In this document: positions 33,490-43,141 of the stretch, in pieces
How positions within the stretch are numbered: position 1 is the first letter of the stretch
Layout of the letters: every line of letters starts with the position of its first letter
NCBI RefSeq assembly: GCF_030407765.1
Contig: NZ_JASDCU010000017.1
Span: 1 to 63,776 of the forward strand
Reading direction: 5' to 3'
Source of the DNA: Microbacterium sp. APC 3901
GTDB taxonomy: Bacteria > Actinomycetota > Actinomycetes > Actinomycetales > Microbacteriaceae
Length of the DNA: 63,776 nucleotides
Made by a program: the position numbers and the translations under genes
The notes under the pieces: generated by a model
Database searches by the model: none
What the model was told of the DNA's origin: nothing
What the model saw: the letters and a program-made list of their open reading frames with translations, nothing else

Positions 33490-34617
33490 GTGACCTCGTC
33501 AGAGACTGAACTCGTCCGCGTCCTGGATCAGGATGGCCGCTTCACGCCGAGTCCGGCTGCTGAGCATTATCTGTCGTTGATCGAGGGGATCAGCGACGCC
33601 GAGCTCGAGCAGTTCTACCGCGACATGGTGGTCATCCGCGCGATCGACACCCAGGCGACCAATCTGCAGCGTCAGGGGCAGCTCGCGCTGTGGCCGCCGA
33701 GCCGCGGACAGGAGGCCGCCCAGGTCGGATCCGCCCGCGCCGCACGCGCGCAGGACACGATCTTCCCGTCGTATCGCGAGCACGCAGTGACGCGCATCCG
33801 CGGCGTCGACCCCGTCGACATCATCAAGCTCATGCGCGGCGTCTCGCACGGCGGCTGGGACCCGACCGACCCGAAGAACGGCAACACCCGTCTCTACACC
33901 CTCGTGCTCGGCTCGCAGGTCCTGCACGCGGCCGGATACGCCATGGGGCTGAACTTCGACGGCCGATCCGGCACCGGCGACCTCGAGCGCGACGAAGCCG
34001 TCATCGTCTATTACGGTGACGGGGCATCGAGCCAGGGCGACGTGCATGAGGCGATGGTCTTCGCCGCGAGCTATCAAGCGCCCACCGTGTTCTTCCTGCA
34101 GAACAACCACTGGGCGATCTCCGTGCCGGTCGCGACGCAGTCGCGGGTGCCGCTCGTCGAGCGCAGCGCCGGCTACGGCATCCCCAGCGTGCGCGTCGAC
34201 GGCAACGACGTGCTCGCCAGCTATGCCGTCTCACGGGTCACGCTCGACGAGGCCCGCAGCGGTCAGGGCCCCCGTGCGATCGAAGCGGTCACCTACCGTC
34301 TCGGCGCGCACACCACCAGTGACGACCCCACGAAGTACCGCGGCTCCGACGAGGAGCAGTCGTGGGCGCAGCGTGACCCGATCGACCGCATGCGCGCGTT
34401 CCTCGAGAACAGGGGAGCGGCGGGGCAGTTCTTCATCGATGCGGATGCCGAGGCCGCGGATGCGGCCGAGGACCTGCGTTCGCGCAGCGTCGAACTCGGA
34501 TCACCCACCGCTGACAAGATCTTCGACCACGTGTACAGCGAGCCGCATCCGCTCATCGCGGAGCAGAAGGCCTGGCACGCACGGTACGAGGCATCTTTCG
34601 AAGGAGACAGCAAGTGA
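33490..34617 (+). CDS. 2-oxoacid dehydrogenase E1 component, alpha subunit
   Basis: A 375-residue thiamine diphosphate enzyme subunit. The TPP-binding motif is VIVYYGDGASSQGDVHEAM with NNHWAIS about 30 residues on; SRGQEAAQVGSARAA is the pyruvate/branched-chain E1 entry helix. The heterotetrameric E1 decarboxylates pyruvate or branched-chain 2-oxoacids and passes the acyl group to lipoyl-E2. The actinobacterial housekeeping pyruvate E1 is usually a single AceE chain, so this alpha/beta type is probably the branched-chain (Bkd) complex. It overlaps the beta gene by four bases. Confidence 0.9.
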   Translation: MTSSETELVRVLDQDGRFTPSPAAEHYLSLIEGISDAELEQFYRDMVVIRAIDTQATNLQRQGQLALWPPSRGQEAAQVGSARAARAQDTIFPSYREHAVTRIRGVDPVDIIKLMRGVSHGGWDPTDPKNGNTRLYTLVLGSQVLHAAGYAMGLNFDGRSGTGDLERDEAVIVYYGDGASSQGDVHEAMVFAASYQAPTVFFLQNNHWAISVPVATQSRVPLVERSAGYGIPSVRVDGNDVLASYAVSRVTLDEARSGQGPRAIEAVTYRLGAHTTSDDPTKYRGSDEEQSWAQRDPIDRMRAFLENRGAAGQFFIDADAEAADAAEDLRSRSVELGSPTADKIFDHVYSEPHPLIAEQKAWHARYEASFEGDSK

Positions 34618-35594
34618 CCCTGGAGACGATGCCCCTCAGCAAGGCGCTCAACTCGGGCCTGCGTCGGGCGATGGAGGATGACTCCAAGGTCCTGCTCATG
34701 GGCGAGGACATCGGCAAGCTCGGCGGCGTCTTCCGCGTCACCGAGCACCTGCAGCGCGACTTCGGCGACAAGCGCGTGCTCGACACACCGCTCGCCGAGT
34801 CGGGGATCGTCGGCACGGCGATCGGGCTCGCGATGACCGGGTTCCGCCCCGTGATCGAGATCCAGTTCGACGGATTCGTGTTCCCCGCGTTCGACCAGAT
34901 CACGACGCAGCTCGCCAAGCTCACGAATCGGCACGAGGGCAAGCTGAGCCTGCCGATCGTGATCCGCATCCCGTACGGAGGCCACATCGGCGCCGTCGAG
35001 CACCACCAGGAGAGCCCCGAGGCGTACTTCGCGCACACGCCGGGGCTGCGGGTGGTCTCGCCCTCGACGCCGAACGACGCGTACTGGATGATCCAGGAGG
35101 CGATCGCGTCGAACGACCCGGTGATCTTCATGGAGCCCAAGAGCCGCTACTGGCAGAAGGGCGAGGTCGAGCTCGACGCGTCGGCCGCTCCGCTGCACTC
35201 GTCGCGCGTCGTGCGCACCGGCTCCGACGTGACGCTCGTCGGTCACGGCGCCATGGTCACGACGCTGCTCCAGGCGGCGGCGCTCGCCGAGGCCGAGGGC
35301 ACCAGCTGCGAGGTCGTCGACGTGCGTTCGCTGTCGCCGGTCGACTACGAGCCGATCCTGAGCTCGGTGCGCAAGACCGGACGCATGGTCTACGCGCAGG
35401 AGGCGCAGGGCTTCGTCAGCGTCGGCAGCGAGATCGCGGCGACCGTCATGGAGCGCGCCTTCTATGCACTCGAGGCCCCGGTGCTGCGGGTCTCGGGGTA
35501 CGACACCCCGTTCCCGCCCGCGAAGCTCGAAGGCACCTACCTGCCGGATGCCGACCGCATCCTCGAGGCCGTCGATCGCTCCCTCGCCTACTGA
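34614..35594 (+). CDS. 2-oxoacid dehydrogenase E1 component, beta subunit
   Basis: A 326-residue beta subunit completing the E1 active site. Typical elements are VLLMGEDIGKLGGVFRVTEHL, DTPLAESGIVGTAIGLAMTG, IEIQFDGFVFPAFDQITTQL and the PYGGHIGAVEHHQESPEAYF loop with the histidines near the TPP. The C-terminal transketolase-like domain (about 190-320) includes EVVDVRSLSPVDYEPI. GTG at 34614 overlaps the alpha stop (GTGA); AAGGAG lies upstream. Length is normal. Confidence 0.92.
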   Translation: MTLETMPLSKALNSGLRRAMEDDSKVLLMGEDIGKLGGVFRVTEHLQRDFGDKRVLDTPLAESGIVGTAIGLAMTGFRPVIEIQFDGFVFPAFDQITTQLAKLTNRHEGKLSLPIVIRIPYGGHIGAVEHHQESPEAYFAHTPGLRVVSPSTPNDAYWMIQEAIASNDPVIFMEPKSRYWQKGEVELDASAAPLHSSRVVRTGSDVTLVGHGAMVTTLLQAAALAEAEGTSCEVVDVRSLSPVDYEPILSSVRKTGRMVYAQEAQGFVSVGSEIAATVMERAFYALEAPVLRVSGYDTPFPPAKLEGTYLPDADRILEAVDRSLAY

Positions 35595-35630
35595 TCTCAC
35601 CCCGATCTCGCCGTTCCGAAAGGACCGCAC

Positions 35631-36989
35631 ATGAGCACGCAGAACTTCAACCTCCCCGATGTGGGCGAGGGCCTGACCGAGGCCGAGATCGTGGCGTGGA
35701 AGGTCGCGCCCGGTGACACCGTCGCCATCAACGACGTGATCTGCGAGATCGAGACCGCCAAGTCGCTCGTCGAACTGCCGTCACCGCACGCGGGGGTCGT
35801 CGGCGAGCTGCTCGCCGCCGAGGGCGCGACGGTCGAGGTCGGTTCGCCGATCATCACCTTCGTGACGGATGCTCGTGACGATGCCGGGCCCGGCAAGATC
35901 GCGACCGCCGAAGCGCCCGCGCCCGAGGAGGGCGGTGGATCGGTGCTCGTCGGGTACGGCACCGGCGGCGGCGCCACCTCGCGGCGCAAGCGTCCGGCCG
36001 AGCGCCCCGTTCGCTCGTCGGTCGGCGTGATCGCGAAGCCGCCGATCCGCAAGCTCGCCCGCGACCTGGGGGTCGACCTCACGACGGTCACGCCCACCGG
36101 CTCCGACGGGGAGGTCACGCGCGACGACGTGATGACCCACGCCTCGCAGGCGAGCGTCTTCCGCAACATCGAGACCCCCGAGTGGGGCACCGTGCGGGAA
36201 GAGACTGTGCCTGCGCCGCAGAATGCTCCCGCGGGCCTCGCTCGCGGGCTGTCGCCGGCCCCGGCATCCGCGTCCGGACAGAGCGACGATCGCACCGAGT
36301 CGATCCCGGTCAAGGGCGTGCGCAAGGCCACGTCGTCGGCGATGGTGCAGAGCGCGTACTCCGCCCCGCACGTCACCGTGTGGAAGGAGATCGATGCGAG
36401 CCGCACTATGGAGCTCGTCAAGAGGCTGAAGGCATCGCCCGACTACGCAGACATCCGCGTCTCCCCGCTGCTGATCATGGCCCGCGCCGTCATCTGGGCC
36501 GCCCGACGCACCCCGATGGTCAATGCGGCCTGGATCGAGACCGACGGCGGCGCCGAGATCGCCGTGCGCCACTACGTGAACCTCGGCATCGCGGCGGCCA
36601 CGCCCCGCGGCCTGCTCGTGCCGAACATCAAGGACGCGCAGGACCTCAGCATGAAGGACCTCGCTCGCGCTCTGAACCGGCTCACCCTCACGGCGCGCGA
36701 GGGCAAGACGAGCCCCGCCGACCAGCAGGGCGGCACGATCACGATCACCAACATCGGTGTCTTCGGGATGGATGCCGGAACGCCGATCATCAACCCCGGC
36801 GAGGCCGGCATCGTGGCGATGGGCACGATCAGCCAGAAGCCGTGGGTCGTCGACGGCGAGGTGCGCCCCCGCTGGGTCACCACGGTCGCCGGTTCGTTCG
36901 ACCACCGCGTGATCGACGGCGACGGCATGAGCCGCTTCATCGCCGACGTGGCATCCGTGCTCGAGGAGCCCGCACTGCTCGTCGAGTGA
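35631..36989 (+). CDS. 2-oxoacid dehydrogenase E2, dihydrolipoamide acyltransferase
   Basis: A 452-residue acyltransferase. One lipoyl domain (1-80) carries the lipoylated Lys44 in [13 protein letters not shown] short linker leads to the E3/E1-binding domain (about 120-160, [15 protein letters not shown]) and then the catalytic domain (about 225-450) with the HxxxDG motif in [16 protein letters not shown]. The single lipoyl domain is like branched-chain E2. E3 (lipoamide dehydrogenase) is not in the window. GAAAGGAC precedes ATG at 35631. The third gene of the E1alpha-E1beta-E2 unit. Confidence 0.92.
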   Translation: MSTQNFNLPDVGEGLTEAEIVAWKVAPGDTVAINDVICEIETAKSLVELPSPHAGVVGELLAAEGATVEVGSPIITFVTDARDDAGPGKIATAEAPAPEEGGGSVLVGYGTGGGATSRRKRPAERPVRSSVGVIAKPPIRKLARDLGVDLTTVTPTGSDGEVTRDDVMTHASQASVFRNIETPEWGTVREETVPAPQNAPAGLARGLSPAPASASGQSDDRTESIPVKGVRKATSSAMVQSAYSAPHVTVWKEIDASRTMELVKRLKASPDYADIRVSPLLIMARAVIWAARRTPMVNAAWIETDGGAEIAVRHYVNLGIAAATPRGLLVPNIKDAQDLSMKDLARALNRLTLTAREGKTSPADQQGGTITITNIGVFGMDAGTPIINPGEAGIVAMGTISQKPWVVDGEVRPRWVTTVAGSFDHRVIDGDGMSRFIADVASVLEEPALLVE

Positions 36990-37061
36990 TGTGAGATCGC
37001 CCGGCGATACAGTGGCAGCAGAACCGCGACGACCGGCCCCCACGAGAACGGAATCCAGCGG

Positions 37062-37976
37062 ATGAAGATCGAACCGACGCCCATCACCCTCGGAACCTCC
37101 GGCCTCGGCCGGCATTCGGAGCCGGGGTCCGCCGAGGAGAGAGCCGCCGTCGAGGTCGCCATCGACCTGCTCACCAGCCGCCACGGGTTCGTGGACACGT
37201 CGAACAACTACTCCGCCGGTCGCTCCGAGGCTGTGCTCGGGATCGCACTGCGGGAGCTGGGGATGGACGGTTCGCGGGTCATCTCGAAGGTGGATCAGGA
37301 CCCCGAGACCGGCGTGTTCGACCGAGACCGCGTCCTCCGCTCGTTCGAGGAGACGACCGCCCGGCTCGGGGTCGACCGGCTCCCTCTGCTGCACCTGCAC
37401 GACCCGTACTCGGTGTCGTTCGAGGAGTCGATCTCGATCGGGGGTGCCGTGCAGGGGCTCATCGAACTCCGCAGCGCCGGCGTGGTGGACGCCATCGGCG
37501 TGGCGGCGGCTCCGGTGCCGCTGATGGCGAAGTACGTCGAGACGGGTGTGTTCGACGCCGTGCTGATCCACAACCGATTCACGCTGGTGGATCACTCGGC
37601 CGAACCTGTCTTCGCCGACGCCAAGTCGCGCGGCATGGCCGTGTTCAACGCCGCGCCGTTCGGTTCGGGACTGCTCGTCAAGGGCCCGCATTCCGGTGCG
37701 CAGTATGCCTATCGGCCGGCCGGCGAGGAGCTGCTGGGGTGGACCGAGCGTCTGCAGCGCGTCTGCGCCGACCAGGGAACGTCGATGGCTGCCGCGGCGC
37801 TGCACTACTCGCTGCGGTCTCCGCTGGTCGACTCCACCGTCGTCGGGGTGTCGACACCGCACCGTCGTGCGCAGCTCGATGAGCTGGAGCAGACGGAGAT
37901 CCCGGAGGAGCTGTGGGACGCTGTCGAGAGCCTGGGGCCGGCGCCGTCCCCGGTGGACGACAGCGACTACGCCTGA
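37062..37976 (+). CDS. aldo/keto reductase, aldose/fucose dehydrogenase-like
   Basis: A 304-residue TIM-barrel oxidoreductase. Catalytic Asp-Tyr are in FVDTSNNYSAGRSEAVLG, Lys in VISKVDQD and the His position in LLHLHDPYS. The N-terminus TPITLGTSGLGRHSEP is like D-threo-aldose 1-dehydrogenase (fucose dehydrogenase). A sugar-dehydrogenase role is likely but unproven. It is unrelated in sequence subgroup to the reductase at 9494-10480. It overlaps the convergent EamA gene by 10 nt. GGAATCCAGCGG before ATG is a weak ribosome-binding site. Confidence 0.82.
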   Translation: MKIEPTPITLGTSGLGRHSEPGSAEERAAVEVAIDLLTSRHGFVDTSNNYSAGRSEAVLGIALRELGMDGSRVISKVDQDPETGVFDRDRVLRSFEETTARLGVDRLPLLHLHDPYSVSFEESISIGGAVQGLIELRSAGVVDAIGVAAAPVPLMAKYVETGVFDAVLIHNRFTLVDHSAEPVFADAKSRGMAVFNAAPFGSGLLVKGPHSGAQYAYRPAGEELLGWTERLQRVCADQGTSMAAAALHYSLRSPLVDSTVVGVSTPHRRAQLDELEQTEIPEELWDAVESLGPAPSPVDDSDYA

Positions 37977-38908
37977 GAGCTGCTGCTGTTCAGCGCCACG
38001 ACCGGCGGCCTGAGCGCGCGCTGCCGGTGGCGGCGTTCGATCGCCTGCCCTGCGTACGAAGCGGCGACGATGAGCGCGGCGCCGAGCAGGCCGAAGGCCC
38101 CGACGCTCTCCCCGGCGAGCAGGACTCCGACGAGCAGCGCCCAGACGGGCTCTGTGCCCATGAGGATGCTCGCGCGCGTCGCAGAGGTGTGCCGCACCGC
38201 CCAGAGCTGAACGACGAACGCGAACACCGAGCACATCAGCCCGAGGAACAGGACGTTCGCCCACCCCGATCCGTCGAGCCGTGCGACGGCCGCGGGCAGC
38301 TCCGCCCCTGCGACCAGCCATGCTGTCCCTGCACAGACGATGAGCTGAACCAGGACGACGGCGAGCGTGCTGTCCCCGCGGTCGCGGGTGAGCCTGGCGC
38401 TCGCCGTCACGTGAAACGCGCGCACGACCGCCGCCGCGATCACGAGGGCGTCGCCTGCGGTCGGCATCCGCAGTCCGCCGTCCGACACGAGAAGGGCGAC
38501 CCCCACCACGGCCGCGACGGCGGCGACGAAGTACGAGCGCGGAAGCCACGACCGCGCGGCGAGGCTCTCGAGCACGGGGGTGAGCACGAGCGCGAGGCTG
38601 ATGAGCAGCCCGGCATTGGTCGCCGAGGTGAGATGGACGCCCCAGGTCTCGAGGCCGATGATGGCGGCTTGGGAGAAGCCGAGGAGGACGGCGACGGCCA
38701 GCCCGCGGCCACGCGGCATCCGCTCTCTGCGCACCGCGCAGATCACACCGAGAGCGACTGCTGCGACGAGGAACCGGAGTGCGACCGCGGAGGGGACGCC
38801 CGTCTCGAGAGTCAGGCTCTTGGCTGCCATGAAGCTCGCGCCCCACACCACCGCCACGCCGACGAGCAGGACGTCGACGAGCAGATCGCGAGAGGGACGT
38901 CGAGGCAT
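37967..38908 (-). CDS. EamA/DMT family transporter
   Basis: A 313-residue exporter of the drug/metabolite superfamily, two EamA repeats of five helices. VLLVGVAVVWGASFMAAKSL begins the first and LVLTPVLESL the end of it; the second includes GTEPVWALLVGVLLAGE, the repeated PvxxLlgxlflgE pattern. Exported metabolites are often amino acids or purines. Divergent from a LysR gene, which is the usual regulator arrangement, so LysR probably controls it. ATG at 38908. Confidence 0.85.
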   Translation of the reverse strand: MPRRPSRDLLVDVLLVGVAVVWGASFMAAKSLTLETGVPSAVALRFLVAAVALGVICAVRRERMPRGRGLAVAVLLGFSQAAIIGLETWGVHLTSATNAGLLISLALVLTPVLESLAARSWLPRSYFVAAVAAVVGVALLVSDGGLRMPTAGDALVIAAAVVRAFHVTASARLTRDRGDSTLAVVLVQLIVCAGTAWLVAGAELPAAVARLDGSGWANVLFLGLMCSVFAFVVQLWAVRHTSATRASILMGTEPVWALLVGVLLAGESVGAFGLLGAALIVAASYAGQAIERRHRQRALRPPVVALNSSSSQA

Positions 38909-38966
38909 GACTCCACACTCTCGTCTTTCTCGATGAAGACCCAGATGCAGCTGCTTGATTCTCCTT

Positions 38967-38980
38967 TAAGGTTGGCCTTA
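38967..38980 (+). promoter_or_regulatory. palindrome and -10 over the LysR gene start
   Basis: TAAGG-TTGG-CCTTA spans 38967-38980; its last base is the A of the LysR ATG. TAAGGT at 38967-38972 also reads as a -10 box 7 nt before ATG. A regulator bound here would block its own leaderless promoter. Divergent from the EamA gene, 71 nt apart. Confidence 0.45.
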
Positions 38981-39900
38981 TGGATCCGACCCACCTTCGA
39001 CTGCTCCGGGAGCTTCGCGACCGAGGCAGTGTGACCGCCGTCGCTGCCGCTCTCGGAATCTCGGCGTCGGCGGTCTCGCAGCAGCTCGCGACTCTGCAGT
39101 CGGCGGTGGCCCTGCCGCTCACGGTGCGCCGGGGTCGAGTCCTGATCCTGACCGCGGCGGGCGAGGCGTTGGCCGCCGCGAGCACGCGTGTCGATGAGGC
39201 GCTGACCGCGGCACGCGACTCGATCGGGGCGCTCCTCGAAGCAGGCGACCGGCCGGTGCGGGTGTCGTCGTTCAACAGCGCCGGACTCGCCCTGTTCCGG
39301 CCGCTCCTGAGAGAGCTAGACGGGACTCCTGCCGTCCGCCTTGCCGATGCCGACGTACCGCACCGGGACTTTCCCGGGCTCACCGCCGACCACGATCTCG
39401 TCATCGCCCATCGGCTCGCGCACGACGCCCCCTGGCCCGCTGATCGAGTCGTCGCGATCCCGCTCGTCGAGGAGTCGCTCGACATCGCCCTCCCCGCAGG
39501 TCACCGTCTCGCCGGCCGAGCGGGCATCACTCTCGCCGACCTCCGCGACGAGGAATGGGTGTCGGTGCACGCGGGATTCCCTCTCGCGGGTGTGCTCGAC
39601 CACCTCGCGGCACTATCGGGGGCGCCGCTGCGGATCGCGCATCGCATCAACGAGTTCTCGGTGACGGCGGAGGTCGTGAGGGCGGGGGCGGCGATCGCCG
39701 TCATGCCCCGCACCACCGCGACGCCTCTGGCGGTGGACGGCCTCGTTCTCAGGCCGCTGTCGGATGTGGATCTGATCCGCCACGTCGACGTGCTGGCTCG
39801 GCCGGATGTGCTGGCCTACACGGCGGTCAGGCGTGTGCTCCGAGCCCTGCAGGATGTCGCCGTTCGCGTGCAACGCGACGCGTTCCCCTCACCTCATTGA
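38980..39900 (+). CDS. LysR family transcriptional regulator
   Basis: A 306-residue regulator. The N-terminal winged helix is clear: LRLLRELRDRGSVTAVAAAL then ISASAVSQQLATLQ. The effector-binding domain runs from about 90 with VRVSSFNSAGLALFRPLL and a later GAAIAVMPRTTATPL. The effector is not identified. It diverges from the EamA exporter and overlaps a palindrome at its own start, so it probably regulates both itself and the exporter. Confidence 0.87.
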   Translation: MDPTHLRLLRELRDRGSVTAVAAALGISASAVSQQLATLQSAVALPLTVRRGRVLILTAAGEALAAASTRVDEALTAARDSIGALLEAGDRPVRVSSFNSAGLALFRPLLRELDGTPAVRLADADVPHRDFPGLTADHDLVIAHRLAHDAPWPADRVVAIPLVEESLDIALPAGHRLAGRAGITLADLRDEEWVSVHAGFPLAGVLDHLAALSGAPLRIAHRINEFSVTAEVVRAGAAIAVMPRTTATPLAVDGLVLRPLSDVDLIRHVDVLARPDVLAYTAVRRVLRALQDVAVRVQRDAFPSPH

Positions 39901-39929
39901 GGCGACTCCGCTCCGTGAGGGTCGCCCGG

Positions 39930-40469
39930 CTACGCCTGCCGCATCTCCGCGAGAGTCGTGATCACCGCGGTGGCGGGGTCCCAGTGCCGCACGCTGTGCG
40001 CGTGAGCGTCGAGGTCGTCACCGACGAGATCCAGCGCCTGCGCGAGGTCGGCGACGCGCAGCCGGCGCGCGAGGGCGACGTGCGGCATCCATTCGCCCGG
40101 TGCGGTGTGCGGGGCATCGTCGCCCGGCCCGATCGCGGTGAGGATCGTCTCGCGGAGGCCGATCAGCTCCACGGCGGGGACGACGCTGCGGGCCAGCACG
40201 CGCCGCTCGCCGGTGCCGAAGAGCAGGGGAGCGCCCAGCGTGATCGGGAAAGAAGGGAGATCTGCCAGGACGCGGGGATCCAGCTTCGGCAGATCGACCC
40301 GCGCGACCAGGGTGATGTGAGGGCGGTTGCTTGCCGACGTGTGCCTCGCCAGGCTCGACAGGCCGCGTTCGGCGAGGGCCTCCCATTCGGCCCGGACGGC
40401 TGTTTCGGCGGCGGGGTCGAGCAGCAGCTCGATCGAAGAAGGCGACTGCCGCTGTTCCGGTTCTCTCAC
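39930..40469 (-). CDS. 2'-5' RNA ligase-like 2H phosphoesterase
   Basis: A 179-residue protein of the 2H superfamily. The two HxT/S-like motifs are RPHITLVARV near 49 and MPHVALARRL near 128; the second has Ala in place of Thr/Ser, as found in some members. The enzymes open cyclic phosphodiesters at RNA ends or ligate 2'-5' bonds. It starts with GTG 6 nt after the ROK gene stop on the same strand, so it may be carried on the ROK transcript. Function in the cell unknown. Confidence 0.8.
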   Translation of the reverse strand: MREPEQRQSPSSIELLLDPAAETAVRAEWEALAERGLSSLARHTSASNRPHITLVARVDLPKLDPRVLADLPSFPITLGAPLLFGTGERRVLARSVVPAVELIGLRETILTAIGPGDDAPHTAPGEWMPHVALARRLRVADLAQALDLVGDDLDAHAHSVRHWDPATAVITTLAEMRQA

Positions 40470-40475
40470 AGACCC

Positions 40476-41696
40476 TCAGCTCACGGCGCTGAGGCGCCGC
40501 TCGGCGAGCAGCGGGACGGCCACCTCACGCGCAGCCCGGCGAGCGGTGGTGACGGCGCCGATCGACACCACCTCGGCGCCGAGCGTCGAGGCGAGGATCT
40601 CGGGGGCGGGCAGGTGCAGCTGCGTCGGGAGCACCTCGCGCGCTGCCGTGAGCACGGGGGCGATGCTCTCGGCGACCGCACCGCACACGATCACCCGAGC
40701 GGGGTCGTACATGCTGCCCAGCACACCCACCACGCGGGCGAGGGTCGCGCCGACACGTGACGTCGCGAGCAGCGCGTCGGGATCGCCGGCGGAGGCGGCG
40801 GTCAGCACGGTGCGGGGGTCGATGCGGTCGGCGTCGGCGAGCCGGCCAATCGCCGAGTCCGACTCGATCTCGCCGCTCCGCACGGCATCGCGGACCTCGT
40901 CCTGCAGCGCGTAGCGCAGGCCGAAGGCCGACCCCACTCCGATGATGTGGTCGAACACGACGCCCTCGCCGACGCCGCCGTGTGCCCCGTGCAGCACGTG
41001 GCCGTCGACGACGACCCCGCCACCGAAGCGCTCGCTCGCGAGCAGGGCGACGTAGTCACGGCATCCGATCGCCGCTCCGGCTGAGCCCTCGGCGATCGCA
41101 GCGAGCTGCGCGTCGTTCTTGATCTCGACGACGGGCGCCCAGTCGTCGAGCGCCTCGGCGAGGCCGGGGTTCGTGCGCTCCCAGAACCCTTCAGGGTGCG
41201 GAGGCGAGATGCCCGCGCGATTGACGGGCGCGGCCACTCCGACGCAGATCGCGAGGATCGATTCACGCGTGACGCCTGCTTCGTCGATCGCGAGCTGCAT
41301 CTGCCCGAGGATCGTCGCGCGTCGGGCGGCCCCGGACTGCGTCGGATCGAGGTCGGTGCGATGGTGCACGAGTGTGCGCTCGAGCGGGTCGGCGATCGTG
41401 ACGGCGAGATGGGTGTCTCCGGCATCCACCCCGATGACGACGCCGAGATCGGATGCCAGGACGAACCGCCGAGCCGGGCGCCCTGCGCGGTAGCTTCCCG
41501 CCACGCGGGCGTTGGGAAGCTCGCGCAGCACGCCGGCGTCGACGAGCGTGTCGATCGCGTCGATCGCCGTGGAGCGGGTCAGTGAAGTGGTCGCCATCGC
41601 CTCGGTCGCGGTGAACTCACCGGCGGTCCACGCGAAGTCGAGGATCGCGCCGACACTGGCTCGTCCGGTGCCCAGACCTGCAGAGACTTCTGTCAC
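40476..41696 (-). CDS. ROK family transcriptional repressor
   Basis: A 406-residue repressor with an N-terminal winged helix (about 12-75: GEFTATEAMATTSLTRSTAI and DTLVDAGVLRELP) and a sugar kinase-like ROK domain. The ATP-site GVDAGDTHLAVTIAD is present, but the zinc cysteine cluster is only partly there (VLHGAHGGVGEGVVFDHI), so it is probably a pure regulator. It diverges from an alpha-glucoside ABC operon and likely represses it until the sugar arrives. GTG at 41696 has GAGG upstream; a GTG at 41711 is also possible. Confidence 0.83.
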   Translation of the reverse strand: MTEVSAGLGTGRASVGAILDFAWTAGEFTATEAMATTSLTRSTAIDAIDTLVDAGVLRELPNARVAGSYRAGRPARRFVLASDLGVVIGVDAGDTHLAVTIADPLERTLVHHRTDLDPTQSGAARRATILGQMQLAIDEAGVTRESILAICVGVAAPVNRAGISPPHPEGFWERTNPGLAEALDDWAPVVEIKNDAQLAAIAEGSAGAAIGCRDYVALLASERFGGGVVVDGHVLHGAHGGVGEGVVFDHIIGVGSAFGLRYALQDEVRDAVRSGEIESDSAIGRLADADRIDPRTVLTAASAGDPDALLATSRVGATLARVVGVLGSMYDPARVIVCGAVAESIAPVLTAAREVLPTQLHLPAPEILASTLGAEVVSIGAVTTARRAAREVAVPLLAERRLSAVS

Positions 41697-41745
41697 GGGT
41701 CTTGACCTCACTCTCGTTCACATGAGACAGTACCGTTCATCGAAG

Positions 41746-41766
41746 TAAATTCGCTCACTAGATTTA
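41746..41766. promoter_or_regulatory. candidate ROK operator
   Basis: TAAAT-N11-ATTTA is an AT-rich inverted repeat at 41746-41766 between the divergent ROK and ABC genes, 32 nt before the binding-protein start. Such spaced AT-rich halves resemble NagC/XylR-type operators. Binding by the adjacent ROK protein is inferred. Confidence 0.5.
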
Positions 41767-41797
41767 GTCTGCGGATCTACAGGACGAAAGGACAACG

Positions 41798-43141
41798 GTG
41801 TCTCTCCAACCACCACGCCCGGCCCGGCTCGTCGCCGGAGCCGCCGCGCTCGCCCTGGTCGGTGCCGCCCTGACCGGCTGCTCGACCGCCGGCGGAACCG
41901 AGACCATCCGCTTCACCTTCAGCAAGCGCGAGGCGATCGAGTTCATGACCGAACGCGTCGCCGAGTACAACGCCTCGCAAGACAAGGTGCGCGTCGAGAT
42001 CGACACGTCCGGTGTCGATGTGGTGTCGGCCAGCTTCGTGCGGGGCAACCCGCCCGACATCATGCTCGCCAACTACAACTACGAGATCGCCCGGTTCGTG
42101 CAGCGCTGCGCGCTCACCGATCTCTCCGGCACCGAAGCGGCCTCGACCATCCGCGACGACCTGCAGCCGCTCATGGAGCAGTACGGCTCGTGCGAGGGGC
42201 GCACGAGCGCGTTGCCGTACTCCGTGATGGGAGCCTCGGTGATCTACAACAAGGAGATCTTCGAGCAGCAGGGTCTCGAGGTTCCGCAGACCTGGGATGA
42301 GCTGCTCGCCGTGTGCGACCAGCTGAAGGAGGCGGGGATCGACCCGTTCTACGCCACGTTCAAGGACGATTGGACCGTCGCGCAGGGCTGGTACGACTAC
42401 ACCGCCGGCGGCTCGGTCGACGTGATCGACTTCTTCGACACGCTCGCGCAGGAGGGCACCGAGGTGGGGCCGGACTCGGCGGCCTCGTTCGAGAAGGACT
42501 TCGCAGAGCCCATGGACCGCATGATGACGCTCGTCAACGAGTACACGAATGCGGATGCCGCGAGCCGTGCATACGGCGACGGCAACCTCGCGTTCGGCAA
42601 GGGCGAGGCGGCGATGTACCTGCAGGGACCGTGGGCGTTCAGCGAGATCGAGAAGACCGCTCCCGATCTCGCTCTCGGCACCTTCCCGCTGCCCATGACC
42701 GACGATCCGGCCGACCTCGGCGTGCGCGTCAACATGGACCTCGCGGCGATGATCCCCGAGGGGTCGCAGCACCAGGAGGCTGCACGCGACTTCCTCGAGT
42801 ACCTGTTCCTGCCCGAGAACATCGAGGAGTACAACGCCTCGCAGCTCGGCTTCACCCCGACCGACGATGCTCCGGCGCCCGATGACCCCCGGGTCGAGGG
42901 AATGGTCGAGTACTACGACAACGGCCAGATCTATCAGGGACCCTCGGTGCTCGTGCCCAGGACCCTTCCGGTCTTCAACTACGCGCAGGCGATGGTGCTC
43001 GGCGCGTCCACGACCTCCACGTTGCGCACCATGGATGCCGACTGGGCCAGGATCGCGTTCCGCGCTCCGATCCCGTCGACCCAGGACAACGCATCCGGTG
43101 AGGACTCAGCATCCGGCGAGACAGAGGAGTCCACGCCATGA
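41798..43141 (+). CDS. ABC sugar-binding lipoprotein (alpha-glucoside type)
   Basis: A 447-residue extracellular solute-binding protein of family 1. The signal sequence ends in the lipobox LTGC, near residue 28. The mature protein has the two-lobed pattern, with SVMGASVIYNKEIFEQQGL and EAAMYLQGPWAFSEIE as usual sugar-binding segments. It is the first gene of a binding protein - permease - permease - glucosidase operon. GTG at 41798 follows AAAGGAC. It overlaps the first permease by four bases. Ligand is probably a maltose-, trehalose- or isomaltose-like sugar, judged by the GH13 gene downstream. Confidence 0.9.
   Translation: MSLQPPRPARLVAGAAALALVGAALTGCSTAGGTETIRFTFSKREAIEFMTERVAEYNASQDKVRVEIDTSGVDVVSASFVRGNPPDIMLANYNYEIARFVQRCALTDLSGTEAASTIRDDLQPLMEQYGSCEGRTSALPYSVMGASVIYNKEIFEQQGLEVPQTWDELLAVCDQLKEAGIDPFYATFKDDWTVAQGWYDYTAGGSVDVIDFFDTLAQEGTEVGPDSAASFEKDFAEPMDRMMTLVNEYTNADAASRAYGDGNLAFGKGEAAMYLQGPWAFSEIEKTAPDLALGTFPLPMTDDPADLGVRVNMDLAAMIPEGSQHQEAARDFLEYLFLPENIEEYNASQLGFTPTDDAPAPDDPRVEGMVEYYDNGQIYQGPSVLVPRTLPVFNYAQAMVLGASTTSTLRTMDADWARIAFRAPIPSTQDNASGEDSASGETEESTP

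Noticed and set aside
35781..39485. A 1234-codon minus-strand frame
   Set aside because: It is antisense to the E2, aldo/keto reductase and LysR genes, all with clear domains. GC-rich DNA gives long stop-free antisense frames.
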